A DNA stretch of 64,000 bases from Lientehia sp934351765. Its GTDB lineage: Bacteria; Bacillota; Clostridia; Lachnospirales; Lachnospiraceae. Each line of letters starts with the position of its first letter. The first letter of the stretch is position 1. Shown here piece by piece: positions 16,960 through 26,326 of this stretch. The notes below the pieces were generated by a model, which was not told the DNA's origin, made no database searches, and was given only the letters and a program-made list of their open reading frames with translations. The position numbers were made by a program, and so were the translations under genes. The stretch lies in the NCBI RefSeq assembly GCF_052118925.1, contig NZ_JBQKGG010000002.1, forward strand, positions 186,001 through 250,000, read 5' to 3'.

Positions 16960-16988
16960 ATTCTATCTGGATTCCTCCTAAAATGCAA
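16960..16988 (-). promoter_or_regulatory. Promoter for the two small unknown genes
   Basis: TTGCAT-17 bp-TAGAAT on the minus strand, 45 nt before the start at 16915. Confidence 0.6.
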
Positions 16989-17012
16989 GCCTATTCTTCT
17001 TTTAGACGATTT

Positions 17013-17582
17013 TTATGCCCTCGCACATAAAATCGGATACAGTTTTTCAAACTCTTCTATGTGAATACAGGAAACAATCTTTCCTTCTCTCAGTTCCCGG
17101 TAAAGCTCCGATGCATCCACCCAGCGGACCTGGGCAACCTCTTCCTTCTGAAGCACCAGTCTGGCCGGATCCACATTCTTCTTTACCAGATAGACCCAGT
17201 GGAATTCCCGGTCATTATACGTCTCTCCATGATAACTCCATACTGTTTCTGAACGCAGAGAGAACAAAAACTCCAGTTCCTTTGGCTCCAGTTTTACACC
17301 GATCTCTTCCTCTGTCTCCCGAACCGCCGTTTCCAGATAATTGCCTCCGGCAGACACATGACCGGCTGCGGACACATCCCACATGCCAGGATAACTGTCC
17401 TTTTCCGGGCTTCTCTGCTGTAACAGCACCTGGGGCTTTCTTGTTCCATCGCCGAGTTTTTTACTCCGCATGAGCCAGATCCTGGATGCCCCATGCCAGT
17501 CTCCGTCTTTATGTACCTGATGACGCTCCTTCTTAAATCCCGCCGGTTCTCCCTCCGGTGTCAGAACATCAAAATATTCCAT
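17013..17582 (-). CDS. Nudix hydrolase (isopentenyl-diphosphate isomerase-like subgroup)
   Basis: 189 residues from ATG 17582 (MEYFDVLTPEGEPAG). The Nudix box is present as GHVSAGGNYLETAVRETEEEIG, with the REtEEEiG metal-binding core; the middle Glu of the box is Gly, as seen in several members of this subgroup. The WLMRSKK..VLLQQRSPEKDSYPGMWD block is typical of proteins annotated near IPP isomerase but with broader diphosphate substrates. The substrate is unknown. No clear operon partner. Confidence 0.85.
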   Translation of the reverse strand: MEYFDVLTPEGEPAGFKKERHQVHKDGDWHGASRIWLMRSKKLGDGTRKPQVLLQQRSPEKDSYPGMWDVSAAGHVSAGGNYLETAVRETEEEIGVKLEPKELEFLFSLRSETVWSYHGETYNDREFHWVYLVKKNVDPARLVLQKEEVAQVRWVDASELYRELREGKIVSCIHIEEFEKLYPILCARA

Positions 17583-17693
17583 CTTGCCTTCATTCCTTTC
17601 CGCACACAACGTTCCATTTTATGATAGCACAAATTCGGAATTTTGTATACCAGACAGAATATTCTGATTGTATGCCACAAAGAACCTGCCTTT

Positions 17694-18878
17694 CTAATAA
17701 GCCCGTCTCAGGATCTCCAGCACATCTGCTTTCCCTACCTGCACCGGATTTACTAGCATGGCACCATCATTTAAAGCTGCGGCTGCTACCTGCTCAAAAA
17801 GTCCCGGATCGGCGGATGTTTCCTTCAGGGAGACCGGCAGACCGCACCGGTCATGAAGCCTTGCCGCCAGGTTCCGGACCTCCTGCACCATGGCGGTTCC
17901 ACGATCTTCCGGGGCGATTTCCGCATATGCTTCCGCTCCTGCAAAATGCAGAAGCAGTTCTCCGTACAGATTTCCAAGAGCCTCCATGTTATATTCCATA
18001 CAATAAGGAAGCAGAACTGTCATGGCATCTGCATGAGGCACATGACAGATACCGCCCAGTGCGTGGCCGATGGCATGAACCATTCCAACCATGGAATTGG
18101 AAAACGCTGCCCCCGCCATAGTAGAGGCATTGGCCATACCGAGCCGCGCCTCTTCATCTGTACCATTTTTCACCGCCTGCTCCAGATACATTCCCACCAT
18201 ATGGACGGTCGCCGATGCATAGGCATCGCTGACCGGATTTTTCTGGAGACAAGTATACGCCTCAATGGCATGACAGAGGGTGTCCATACCGGTAGAGGCT
18301 GTGATCCTGGACGGAAGTGTCATCGTCATGCGGCTGTCAAGCACGGTCACATCCGGCTGAAGATAATAGGAAATAAACTCCATTTTCATGCCATTTTCCG
18401 CATTTCGGATCACCGCCACCAGCGTAGATTCGGAGCCGGTTCCGGAGGTCGTTGGAACTGCCGCAAAGGGGATATGGCGTCCTCTCGTCAAAATCTCGCA
18501 TCCCAGAAGCTCCATGATATCCTCCGCCTTCTGGGACAGCAGCATACGAACCCCCTTTGCCGTATCAAGAACGGAGCCGCCGCCCACCGCCACCAGACTG
18601 TCACAGCCGTTTTCCCGGTAACATCTTGCAATCTGATTTACCACCTCAGAGGAGGAATCCGCCGGGATCTCGCAGAACACCGCGCCGATCGTGATTCCGT
18701 CCTGCTGAACCGCGTCACAAACCAGATCCGTTGTACCAATTTTCTTTAATACAGCATCCGAAAGCACCATAGGACGGCTGGCCTCCAGGGCATGGAGCTC
18801 CGCAGGGATATTTTCCAGCGCCTGCTTTCCGGAAAGTAATTTTGTGCTGTGCTGAAACTCATAATACTCCGGCATCAT
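17694..18878 (-). CDS. Iron-containing alcohol dehydrogenase
   Basis: 394 residues from ATG 18878 (MMPEYYEFQHSTKLLSG); the open frame upstream belongs to another gene's shadow. It has the group III dehydrogenase NAD(P) motif GGGSVLDTAKG, VPTTSGTGSE, and the iron-binding positions in DTLCHAIEAY and MVHAIGHALGG. It oxidises or reduces an alcohol/aldehyde pair; substrate not determinable. It overlaps the upstream unknown gene by 1 nt (TGATG), so the pair is an operon from the promoter at 19563-19591. Confidence 0.93.
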   Translation of the reverse strand: MMPEYYEFQHSTKLLSGKQALENIPAELHALEASRPMVLSDAVLKKIGTTDLVCDAVQQDGITIGAVFCEIPADSSSEVVNQIARCYRENGCDSLVAVGGGSVLDTAKGVRMLLSQKAEDIMELLGCEILTRGRHIPFAAVPTTSGTGSESTLVAVIRNAENGMKMEFISYYLQPDVTVLDSRMTMTLPSRITASTGMDTLCHAIEAYTCLQKNPVSDAYASATVHMVGMYLEQAVKNGTDEEARLGMANASTMAGAAFSNSMVGMVHAIGHALGGICHVPHADAMTVLLPYCMEYNMEALGNLYGELLLHFAGAEAYAEIAPEDRGTAMVQEVRNLAARLHDRCGLPVSLKETSADPGLFEQVAAAALNDGAMLVNPVQVGKADVLEILRRAY

Positions 18879-19450
18879 CAAACCATTCCTCCTATCATCG
18901 CGCCAATCACTGCCCCATACGTACGGATCAGTCCCATCCTTGTCTCCGGCACCTCTTTTAAAATCCGTTTCGTCATTATCTTCGGAAACAGGTATGCCTC
19001 CGCCAGATCTACACACCGCACCACGGACATGGCTCTGGCAATATCGCCCTTCAAAGAAAAATAATGTCTTGCGTATGCTCCTGCGATCCCGACCTGCCCT
19101 GCCATAACCGGAAAAGCCGCATCCACACTCTTGAACCGGATCAGCAGATCCAGCTTCTGCGGGTCGGTCTGTACCGGCAGACGGTTCAGACATTCTCCTG
19201 TCCATTCCATATAAAGCGCCGGAGCCTGTTCTCCCATGGAGATCCCCCAGGTAAACCCAGGCTCCCAGGACTCAACCTCTTCCTGAATCCGCTCCTCTTT
19301 TCCGGCTAACACTGCAAGCCCCTGGAACAAAAAACGGAGAATCACAGCGGAAACCAGCTTCTTTCCCGCCAGGACTCTCCTTTTCCGGGCAGATACCCGA
19401 TAACATGGTTCTGCCTGTACTGCTTCCTGCCTGATAACTGCCTGACTCAT
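18878..19450 (-). CDS. Unknown protein coupled to the iron alcohol dehydrogenase
   Basis: 190 residues from ATG 19450 with AGGAGG 5 nt upstream (a second ATG lies 3 nt earlier). N-terminal basic segment with a hydrophobic helix (KKLVSAVILRFLFQGLAVLAG), a middle beta region (YMEWTGECLNRLPVQTDPQKLDLLIRFK), then helical Ala/Gly-rich C-terminus (AGQVGIAGAYARHYFSLKGD) ending in a short hydrophobic helix. No family recognised with confidence; the middle part weakly recalls SCP2-type lipid-binding domains. Operon with the downstream dehydrogenase. Confidence 0.65.
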   Translation of the reverse strand: MSQAVIRQEAVQAEPCYRVSARKRRVLAGKKLVSAVILRFLFQGLAVLAGKEERIQEEVESWEPGFTWGISMGEQAPALYMEWTGECLNRLPVQTDPQKLDLLIRFKSVDAAFPVMAGQVGIAGAYARHYFSLKGDIARAMSVVRCVDLAEAYLFPKIMTKRILKEVPETRMGLIRTYGAVIGAMIGGMV

Positions 19451-19562
19451 CATACCCTCCTGTATCCTTGTCTCTGCACAAAAGCTGTCCCGTGCAGAGA
19501 TCGATCCACTCTCTTTCTGCATCCGATGCCGGAGCTGCTCCGACAATCTGCACACGATTGGC

Positions 19563-19591
19563 ATTATAACGCGTCCGCATTTATTTGGCAA
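19563..19591 (-). promoter_or_regulatory. Promoter for the unknown gene/iron alcohol dehydrogenase pair
   Basis: TTGCCA-17 bp-TATAAT on the minus strand; about 100 nt of leader precede the ATG at 19450. Confidence 0.65.
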
Positions 19592-19624
19592 GTATAATTA
19601 TTTGATTTTAAAAATATTTCAACT

Positions 19625-20500
19625 TTAAGACTTTTGTTTTTCCAGCTGGAATAAGATCATCCCTCCGACAATAAGAATTCCGCCAATGACTGTCTCAACT
19701 CCGGGCACCTCTCCTTTGACAAGAAATCCGATGAGGCTGGTCAGAAGCGGCATGGCAAACATAAAATTCGACACATCGCTGGTCCGATCCGCCAGGGAAA
19801 ATGCTTTCGCCCAGAATACATATCCCAATGCACCGCCCAGAATACCAAGATACAGGATCGCACCCCAGGACACCAGAGACGCTGTTTTCATTTCCGGAAC
19901 CGCACCCGGCAGAAACAGCAGCAAAAACAGGGTCCCGCCGAAGATACAGTAGGCCGTCACCTGAAACGGCGTATAATCCCGGACAAACATCCGCTGGAGC
20001 AAATTGTAAATACTGAGGGCCACCGCCGCCAGAAGCATCCAGAGGATTCCCGGCTTAATGGACAGCGCACCGTTCCAGAGCGCCAGAACCAGAATGCCTG
20101 CAAAGGCCATGGCGATACAGAGCCAGCCCCGGACACTGATCTTTTCCCGTAAAAACACGCTGGAACATACGGCTGTCAGAATCGGAATAAACTGGGAAAT
20201 GACACTGCATGTCGCTCCGTTGATGGTCTCCACTGATTTATTGAATGCTGTCACATAGAAGGCAAAACCGATTCCTCCCGCCAGAAGGAACTTCGGAACA
20301 TCTTTCCATTTCGGTAACCCGATCCGCTTCACAACCAGAATCACCAGCATAACCGCCGAAGCTGCCAGATACCGCAAAAGTCCGATGCTCTGGCTGGAGA
20401 AACTCTCCTGTGCAAACTGGGTAAACAAAAAAGCGGCTGCCCAGATCAAAGTCGTGATTCCGGCATAAATCATATAAGATGAATTCTTTTTCTCCCTCAT
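19625..20500 (-). CDS. EamA/DMT superfamily transporter
   Basis: 291 residues from ATG 20500, overlapping the upstream MATE stop (ATGA). Ten membrane helices in two EamA repeats, each with a short internal loop (ATCSVISQFIPILTAV in the first, RTSDVSNFMFAMPLLTSL in the second). Probably exports a small metabolite; substrate unknown. Cotranscribed with the MATE gene, so the pair may serve the same efflux response. Confidence 0.9.
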   Translation of the reverse strand: MREKKNSSYMIYAGITTLIWAAAFLFTQFAQESFSSQSIGLLRYLAASAVMLVILVVKRIGLPKWKDVPKFLLAGGIGFAFYVTAFNKSVETINGATCSVISQFIPILTAVCSSVFLREKISVRGWLCIAMAFAGILVLALWNGALSIKPGILWMLLAAVALSIYNLLQRMFVRDYTPFQVTAYCIFGGTLFLLLFLPGAVPEMKTASLVSWGAILYLGILGGALGYVFWAKAFSLADRTSDVSNFMFAMPLLTSLIGFLVKGEVPGVETVIGGILIVGGMILFQLEKQKS

Positions 20501-21879
20501 ACCTGCTCCCTCTGTGCCATAACTGCCTCGGCAAACCGCATGCCTCCGGCCCACTTTCCACGATAATAATACCAGTTGATCCCGATATAGGTCACGATCC
20601 AGCTAAAGGGAAACGCGATATAGATCACCCGGATATCCGGAATAAAATACGATACCAGGAAAATGAATCCGACCCGCGCCGCACACATACCCGTGAGACT
20701 GACCACCATGGGAACCACCGTATGACCGGAGGACAATACTGCCCCGTTGATGATCTCATTCCAGGAAAATATGATATATAATGGAAGCTGATGCCTGAGC
20801 TGAAGTGCTCCGTAGGCAATGGCATCCGTATCCGTGGTAAAGATCCGGCAGCAAGGCTCCGCAAAAATACAGAGGACCAGACTCATGAATACCGTGATTC
20901 CCGATGCGATCCACATACTGATCTGTTTTCCCTGTTTTGCGCGCACATAGTTGCCGGCTCCCATGTTCTGGCCGCTGAAGCTGGTCAGAGCAAGACTCAG
21001 AGCTGAGATCATCGCATACAGATACCCCTCCAGTTTGAAAAATAACGTACAGCCTGCCATGGCCGCCACACCGAAAGCATTCACCTGCGACTGGACAATG
21101 ACATTGGAGATATTGACCAGTACCATGCGCAGTCCCGCCGGAACTCCGACCTGCACCACATAAATCGTTTCTTTTTTATACAGACGGATCCCCCGTACAG
21201 TAAGGCGATACGATGGCTCCAGTCTGGTCAGCTTCAGAAATACCAGCACAGCCGGAAGAATCTGGGAGATAGCCGTTGCCGCCGCCGCGCCAGGTACACC
21301 CCAGCCGAGAACCCGCACAAACAGAAGATCCAGTCCCACATTGATCACACCTGCAAAGGCCAGATAGATGAGCGCACTTCTGGAATTTCCCATGGCGCGC
21401 AGGATTCCGCTTCCCATGTTATAAATCATCACAGGAATCATGCCAAGAAAATAAATTTTAATATAAGCCGTAGACATTGGAAGTACATCGGCAGGTGTTC
21501 CCATGAGCACCAGAAGCTTCGGTGCCAGGATCTGTCCGGCCGCCATGAGGATCGCCCCCGAAATCAGTCCGAGACAGATGGAGGAATGGATCGTCCGCCG
21601 CAATTCCTCCAGATCTCCCCGTCCGAACGACTGAGACACGGCAATGCTTGCGCCAGTAGACACTCCCACAAATAAATTGATCAGCAAAAAGGTCAGTTTG
21701 TCACTGGCCCCCACCGCTGCCAATGCTCCGGAGCCTACGCTCTGCCCCACAATGGCCGCATCCGCCGTACTGTAAAACTGCTGTAGCAGATTGGAACACA
21801 AAAACGGGAGTGCAAACAGCACAAGCTGCTTCCAGATCACGCCCGATGTAAAATTTGTTACTGATTTTTCTTTTCCCAT
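20497..21879 (-). CDS. MATE family efflux transporter
   Basis: 460 residues from ATG 21879, with GGAGG 9 nt upstream (an earlier in-frame ATG overlaps that ribosome site). Twelve membrane helices with MATE features: ALPFLCSNLLQQFYSTADAAIVG, ASIAVSQSFGRGD, GSGILRAMGNSRSAL and, in the second half, GCTLFFKLEGYLY and SFSGQNMGAGNYVRAK. Sodium- or proton-driven export of cationic compounds; substrate unknown. First gene of a two-gene operon. Confidence 0.93.
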   Translation of the reverse strand: MGKEKSVTNFTSGVIWKQLVLFALPFLCSNLLQQFYSTADAAIVGQSVGSGALAAVGASDKLTFLLINLFVGVSTGASIAVSQSFGRGDLEELRRTIHSSICLGLISGAILMAAGQILAPKLLVLMGTPADVLPMSTAYIKIYFLGMIPVMIYNMGSGILRAMGNSRSALIYLAFAGVINVGLDLLFVRVLGWGVPGAAAATAISQILPAVLVFLKLTRLEPSYRLTVRGIRLYKKETIYVVQVGVPAGLRMVLVNISNVIVQSQVNAFGVAAMAGCTLFFKLEGYLYAMISALSLALTSFSGQNMGAGNYVRAKQGKQISMWIASGITVFMSLVLCIFAEPCCRIFTTDTDAIAYGALQLRHQLPLYIIFSWNEIINGAVLSSGHTVVPMVVSLTGMCAARVGFIFLVSYFIPDIRVIYIAFPFSWIVTYIGINWYYYRGKWAGGMRFAEAVMAQREQV

Positions 21880-21952
21880 AAACGGCTTCCTCCCCATGCT
21901 TTTATGGATTTCCTCTTATGATTTCCCATCCCCCCTCGGGCTGAATGATTTT

Positions 21953-21981
21953 ATCCTAACATGAATAGGGAGCTTTTACAA
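21953..21981 (-). promoter_or_regulatory. Promoter for the MATE-EamA operon
   Basis: TTGTAA-17 bp-TAGGAT on the minus strand, about 75 nt upstream of the MATE start. The -10 (TAGGAT) is the same as at codY. Confidence 0.55.
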
Positions 21982-22064
21982 TCTACGAAACTGCTCTGTT
22001 TTTCCGGAAATGTTCAGTATCCTCCACTCTCCTCCCCTGCCGTGCAATCACCACGAAGCGTCTT

Positions 22065-22092
22065 GTTTCACAGGACACACTTTCCTATGAAA
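22065..22092. repeat. GTTTCAYAGGA inverted repeat, copy 1
   Basis: GTTTCACAGGA, 7-nt loop, TCCTATGAAA. It is nearly identical to the palindrome at 28084-28111 and sits next to the codY terminator. Confidence 0.6.
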
Positions 22093-22093
22093 T

Positions 22094-22130
22094 AAAAAGC
22101 AGGAACCACTGTTTCCGGCGATTCCTGCTC
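22094..22130 (-). terminator. Intrinsic terminator of codY
   Basis: Stem AGCAGGAA/TTCCTGCT followed by TTTTTATTT on the minus strand, 26 nt after the codY stop. Confidence 0.85.
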
Positions 22131-22155
22131 TGATTTTTCTGTATTCTGTTGTCTC

Positions 22156-22929
22156 TTAATCTTCCCGCAGCTTCCGCAGTTCATCAAATACGACATCATT
22201 CAGAACCTTGATATAAGTTCCCTTCATTCCGGAGGAACGGGATTCAATGACCCCGGCACTCTCAAACTTCCGAAGGGCATTGACGATCACCGAACGGGTA
22301 ATTCCCACACGGTCTGCAATCTTGCTGGCAACCAGGATTCCCTCGGTTCCCTCCAGCTCATCAAAGATATGCTGGATGGCTTCCAGTTCGGAAAAGGACA
22401 GCGTACTGATCGCGGATTTCACAATCTGAACCTTCCGGTTCTCCTCGGCAGTCTCTTCATTGACAGAACGCATCATCTCCAGGCCGACCACGGTAGTTCC
22501 GTATTCACTGAGGATAATATCATCAATTCCATACTGATCCTGGGACTTATAGATAAACAAGGTTCCCAGCCGCTCACCGGCAATATCGATCGGAGTGATG
22601 ATCGCCTGATATTTTTTTACGTTGGTTTCGGCAAATCCAAGAGTTTCCAGATTAACATTTTCTTTTGTCGAAAGGACACTGAGCAGACGTTCGTTAAACA
22701 TTTTATCCACAAATCCGCCGACCTCGTCCTGGATCAGCTCTCTGATCTCTTCGACCCCGTCACAGAGCCCAACACCGAGAACCTTTCCCTTCTTACTGAT
22801 AACCAGAATATTTGAATCCAGGATATCGCTCAAAACCGCGCAAATATCATTAAAGACAACCTTACTTGAGTTGTTGTTGTGAAGTAATTTATTGATTTTT
22901 CTTGTTTTATCCAATAATTGTACGCTCAT
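22156..22929 (-). CDS. codY: GTP- and branched-chain-amino-acid-sensing repressor CodY
   Basis: 257 residues, the family length. The N-terminal GAF ligand domain (LLDKTRKINKLL, FNDICAVLSDILDSNILVIS) senses isoleucine/valine; the C-terminal winged helix-turn-helix (ASKIADRVGITRSVIVNALRK, FESAGVIESRSSGMKGTYIK) binds DNA. CodY is the nutritional repressor that couples amino-acid and GTP levels to metabolism and sporulation. Ribosome site GGGAGG. The position just downstream of topA recalls the topA-codV-clpQY-codY order in Bacillus, here without the intervening genes. Confidence 0.97.
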   Translation of the reverse strand: MSVQLLDKTRKINKLLHNNNSSKVVFNDICAVLSDILDSNILVISKKGKVLGVGLCDGVEEIRELIQDEVGGFVDKMFNERLLSVLSTKENVNLETLGFAETNVKKYQAIITPIDIAGERLGTLFIYKSQDQYGIDDIILSEYGTTVVGLEMMRSVNEETAEENRKVQIVKSAISTLSFSELEAIQHIFDELEGTEGILVASKIADRVGITRSVIVNALRKFESAGVIESRSSGMKGTYIKVLNDVVFDELRKLRED

Positions 22930-22968
22930 TGACGACCTCCCTCTGTTATTTTAGACTTAACTACTGTT

Positions 22969-22997
22969 ATCCTAACATAACCAAGGGGAAAGCGCAA
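22969..22997 (-). promoter_or_regulatory. Promoter for codY
   Basis: TTGCGC-17 bp-TAGGAT on the minus strand, 40 nt upstream of codY. I do not see a clear CodY box in it. Confidence 0.5.
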
Positions 22998-23038
22998 GAC
23001 TTTATTGAATTATTTTCCTAAATTTTATACTATTTAGA

Positions 23039-25105
23039 TTATTCCGGTTTTTCCATCAGATAACCGCAGGTCTGTTCAGAACAAATCAGCTTATTTCCTT
23101 TTTCCACCATGTAGCTTCCGCACTTGGGACAGCGCTTGTCAGACGGCTTCTGCCAGGACATAAACTCACACTCCGGATTGTTGATGCAGCCGTAATACCG
23201 TCTGCCCTTTTTTGTCTTTTTGATGACAACATCGGCTCCGCAGAGCGGACAGGGCACACCGGTTTTTTCAAAGTACGGCTTCGTATTGCGGCAGTCCGGA
23301 AAACCGGGACATGCCAGGAAGCGTCCATGAGGACCATACTTGATCACCATGTTGCGGCCGCAGTTCTCACAGATCTCATCGGTAACTTCATCTTCGATGG
23401 TGACCGATTCCAGCTCTTTCTGGGCTGCATCCACAGCTTCTTTGAGATCCGGATAGAAGTTACGGACAATGGTTTTCCATTTGACAAGGCCCTCCTCCAC
23501 GCCATCCAGCAGCGACTCCATGTTTGCAGTAAACGCCACATCGACCAGGGTGGGAAATGCCTCTTTCATGATTCGGTTGACCGCCTCACCAAGCTCCGTC
23601 ACATACAGATTTTTATTTTCCTTTGCCACATACCGCCTTGCAATAATCGTCGTGATCGTCGGCGCATACGTACTGGGACGTCCGATTCCCGCCTCTTCCA
23701 GCGCCCTTACCAGAGAAGCCTCCGTATAGTGAGCCGGCGGCTGGGTAAAGTGCTGCTTATAATCAAACTCCTTTAAGGAAAGCTTTGTTTCCTTTGTCAG
23801 ATTTTTCGTCAGCGTTGTCGCTTCTTTTTTCTCGTCCGGATCTACATAGACCGTTGTGAAGCCTTCAAACTTCACCTTGGAGGCCGATGCACTGAACCGA
23901 TACTCTCCTGCATCAATTTTCACATTGGTAGTCTCATACACAGCCGCCGACATCTGGCTGGCTGCAAACCGCCTCCAGATCAGCTGATACAGACGAAACT
24001 GATCCCTGGAAAGAGATTCCTTTAATTTCACCGGAGTCAGGCTGATGTCCGTGGGACGGATGGCTTCATGAGCATCCTGAATCTTTGCTCCTGCCTGTCC
24101 CTTTCGCTCTGACTGATGAACGAATGCTTCGCCGTACTGTCCGGCAATATAGGAAGCTGCAGCCGCTTTTGCTTCATCGGAAACACGGGTGGAATCGGTA
24201 CGCAGGTAGGTGATCACGCCGATAGTCCCGCTTCCTTTTACATCAACGCCTTCATAAAGCTGCTGAGCCAGGCGCATAGTCTTCTGGGTTGAAAAATTCA
24301 GTGCGTTGGCTGCCTCCTGCTGAAGCGTACTGGTTGTGAACGGAAGCGGCTGCTTCTTCACTCGCTCGCCGCGCTTGATCTCACTGATCTCAAACGGCTC
24401 ATTCTTTGTTTTTTCCAGAATCCGCTCCAGTTCTTCCTTTTTTTCTATGGTCACTTTCTGATTCTTTGTACCGTAGAACTTGATCCGCATGGGCTTCTTT
24501 TCACCCTCGCAGAGAACATCGGCCTCCAGGCTCCAGTATTCCTTCGGAATAAACGCCGCGATCTCATCCTCTCGGTCACAGATGATCCGGAGCGCTGCCG
24601 ACTGGACACGACCTGCGGAAAGCCCCCGTTTTACCTTCGCCCATAACAGCGGGCTGATGGAATATCCCACCATGCGGTCCAGCACACGCCGGGCCTGCTG
24701 GGCATCCACCAGATTCATATCGATCTCTCTGGGGGCCTTTAACGATGCTTTTACGGCCGTCTTTGTGATTTCATTAAACGTGATTCTCTGTACCTTTTTA
24801 TCTTCCAGCTTGAGCGCTGCCATCAGATGCCAGGAGATGGCCTCTCCCTCCCGGTCAGGGTCGGTTGCAAGATAGATCTTATCCGCTTTTTTCACCTTTT
24901 TCCGCAGATTTGCCAGAATATCTCCTTTTCCGCGGATGGTGATGTATTTCGGTTCAAAGTCATTCTCAAAGTCAATTCCCATCTGACTTTTCGGAAGGTC
25001 CCGTACATGTCCGTTGGACGCTTCCACTTCATAATTTGTCCCTAAAAACTTTTTAATGGTCTTTACTTTCGCAGGGGACTCCACGATGACCAGATACTTT
25101 GCCAT
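23039..25105 (-). CDS. topA: DNA topoisomerase I
   Basis: 688 residues from ATG 25105 with AGGAG 6 nt upstream. TOPRIM domain at the start (YLVIVESPAKVKTIKKFLG, DPDREGEAISWH), the active-site Tyr in GVITYLRTDSTRVS, and three C-terminal zinc-ribbon modules (CENCGR, CPLCG, CPKCG) that bind single-stranded DNA. It relaxes negative supercoils. It overlaps the end of dprA by 53 nt and lies in the order yifB-dprA-topA, as in many Firmicutes. Confidence 0.97.
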   Translation of the reverse strand: MAKYLVIVESPAKVKTIKKFLGTNYEVEASNGHVRDLPKSQMGIDFENDFEPKYITIRGKGDILANLRKKVKKADKIYLATDPDREGEAISWHLMAALKLEDKKVQRITFNEITKTAVKASLKAPREIDMNLVDAQQARRVLDRMVGYSISPLLWAKVKRGLSAGRVQSAALRIICDREDEIAAFIPKEYWSLEADVLCEGEKKPMRIKFYGTKNQKVTIEKKEELERILEKTKNEPFEISEIKRGERVKKQPLPFTTSTLQQEAANALNFSTQKTMRLAQQLYEGVDVKGSGTIGVITYLRTDSTRVSDEAKAAAASYIAGQYGEAFVHQSERKGQAGAKIQDAHEAIRPTDISLTPVKLKESLSRDQFRLYQLIWRRFAASQMSAAVYETTNVKIDAGEYRFSASASKVKFEGFTTVYVDPDEKKEATTLTKNLTKETKLSLKEFDYKQHFTQPPAHYTEASLVRALEEAGIGRPSTYAPTITTIIARRYVAKENKNLYVTELGEAVNRIMKEAFPTLVDVAFTANMESLLDGVEEGLVKWKTIVRNFYPDLKEAVDAAQKELESVTIEDEVTDEICENCGRNMVIKYGPHGRFLACPGFPDCRNTKPYFEKTGVPCPLCGADVVIKKTKKGRRYYGCINNPECEFMSWQKPSDKRCPKCGSYMVEKGNKLICSEQTCGYLMEKPE

Positions 25106-26231
25106 AGTGTTCTCCTTTATGTCTTTTGACCGCATAATAATGCGGGGACGGCTCTGCCGCCAGTCCCTCCATTACAAGATCCACCAGGCAGCGGGCTAAT
25201 TCTTTCATTTCTAGCCCCGTTTCTTCGCACAGCTGACTGGCCGATTTCGGTTCGGAATCCAGACAACTATACACCCTTTCCCATTTTTTATCAAGTAATA
25301 TCTTTTTTTCCTCATAAAAATTTAAGTTTTTCTGGCTGAGTGCCCAGAATCGCAGCATATCCTCCGGCTCCGTCAGAATCCCGGCTCCGTCCCGGATCAG
25401 CTCATTGGTTCCACGGCTTAACCGGTCGCCGACACGCCCCGGAACTGCCCAGATCTCCTTTCCCTGTTCCAGAGCACAGGACGCCGTGATCAACGATCCG
25501 CTTCTTGTGTCTGCCTCCACCACAGTCACTCCATCAGAAAGACCGCTGATGATCCGGTTTCTGGCCGGGAAATTGGCGGAAAAAGGCCTGAGTCCCGGCG
25601 GATATTCTGAAAGAATCCCTCCGCAGGCAGCCACCGCCTCATAGAGCTTTCGGTTCTGTGCCGGATAGACCACATCAATGCCGCAGCCGAGGACTCCGAA
25701 TACCAGTCCTGTTTCCCGACAGCCCAACAATGCTCCTTCATGGGCCGCCGCATCAATTCCCTTTGCCAGCCCGCTGATCACCTGAATTCCGGCCTCCGTC
25801 AAAACCTGTCCCAGATTTCTGGCCATGGAGGCGCCGTAATAGCTGCAATTCCGTGCTCCCACGATGGCTGCCGCCGGTCCGTTTCCAGGAAGCGATCCCC
25901 GTACAAACAGTCCTGCCGGAGCATCCGGCAGATTCCGCAGACGCGCCGGATAATCCGGATCTTCCCAGGTCACAAGACGGATTCCCCGGCGCTTCATCTG
26001 TTCCAGTCCTCGTTCCGCCTCTGCCTCCCGCCCCGCTTCATACAGACAATTCCGGATCCGTTCTGCCTTTCGATCCGGCACGGCCTTCAAAAACACCTCT
26101 TTTTGTCCGGCCTCAGATAAACCAAAGAGTGCTTCCGCCCCTCCTGCTGCCTCCAACAGTGCCAGCTTGATCTCTGCCGGAATAAATACTGCTGAACAAA
26201 ACCAGAACCATGCTGTTTCCCATTTTCCCAT
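25053..26231 (-). CDS. dprA: DNA-processing protein DprA
   Basis: 392 residues. The Rossmann-like DprA core is complete: AAIVGARNCSYYGASMARNLG, SGLAKGIDAAAHEGAL, VFGVLGCGIDVVYPAQNRKLY, EYPPGLRPFSANFPARNRIISGL and RSGSLITASCALEQG. A C-terminal winged helix (SASQLCEETGLEMKELARCLVDL) follows. DprA loads RecA on incoming single strands during transformation. The last 18 codons run into topA. Confidence 0.95.
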   Translation of the reverse strand: MGKWETAWFWFCSAVFIPAEIKLALLEAAGGAEALFGLSEAGQKEVFLKAVPDRKAERIRNCLYEAGREAEAERGLEQMKRRGIRLVTWEDPDYPARLRNLPDAPAGLFVRGSLPGNGPAAAIVGARNCSYYGASMARNLGQVLTEAGIQVISGLAKGIDAAAHEGALLGCRETGLVFGVLGCGIDVVYPAQNRKLYEAVAACGGILSEYPPGLRPFSANFPARNRIISGLSDGVTVVEADTRSGSLITASCALEQGKEIWAVPGRVGDRLSRGTNELIRDGAGILTEPEDMLRFWALSQKNLNFYEEKKILLDKKWERVYSCLDSEPKSASQLCEETGLEMKELARCLVDLVMEGLAAEPSPHYYAVKRHKGEHYGKVSGHRGVPCESKDH

Positions 26232-26326
26232 CCTGCTCCTTTCCGCCCCGATTTCTTCTATATATAAGGGACATTTCTGAATCTCAGCGGTCTTACTTTT
26301 CTTTCCGCAGATTCCGATTATTCCCG

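Noticed and set aside
17694..19205. 503-residue version of the iron alcohol dehydrogenase
   Set aside because: The first 109 residues are the shadow of the upstream gene; the family start is at 18878.
25053..25105. Possible frameshift because dprA and topA overlap by 53 nt
   Set aside because: Both ends look natural: topA has a good ribosome site and dprA is complete before the overlap; only a short extra tail is involved.
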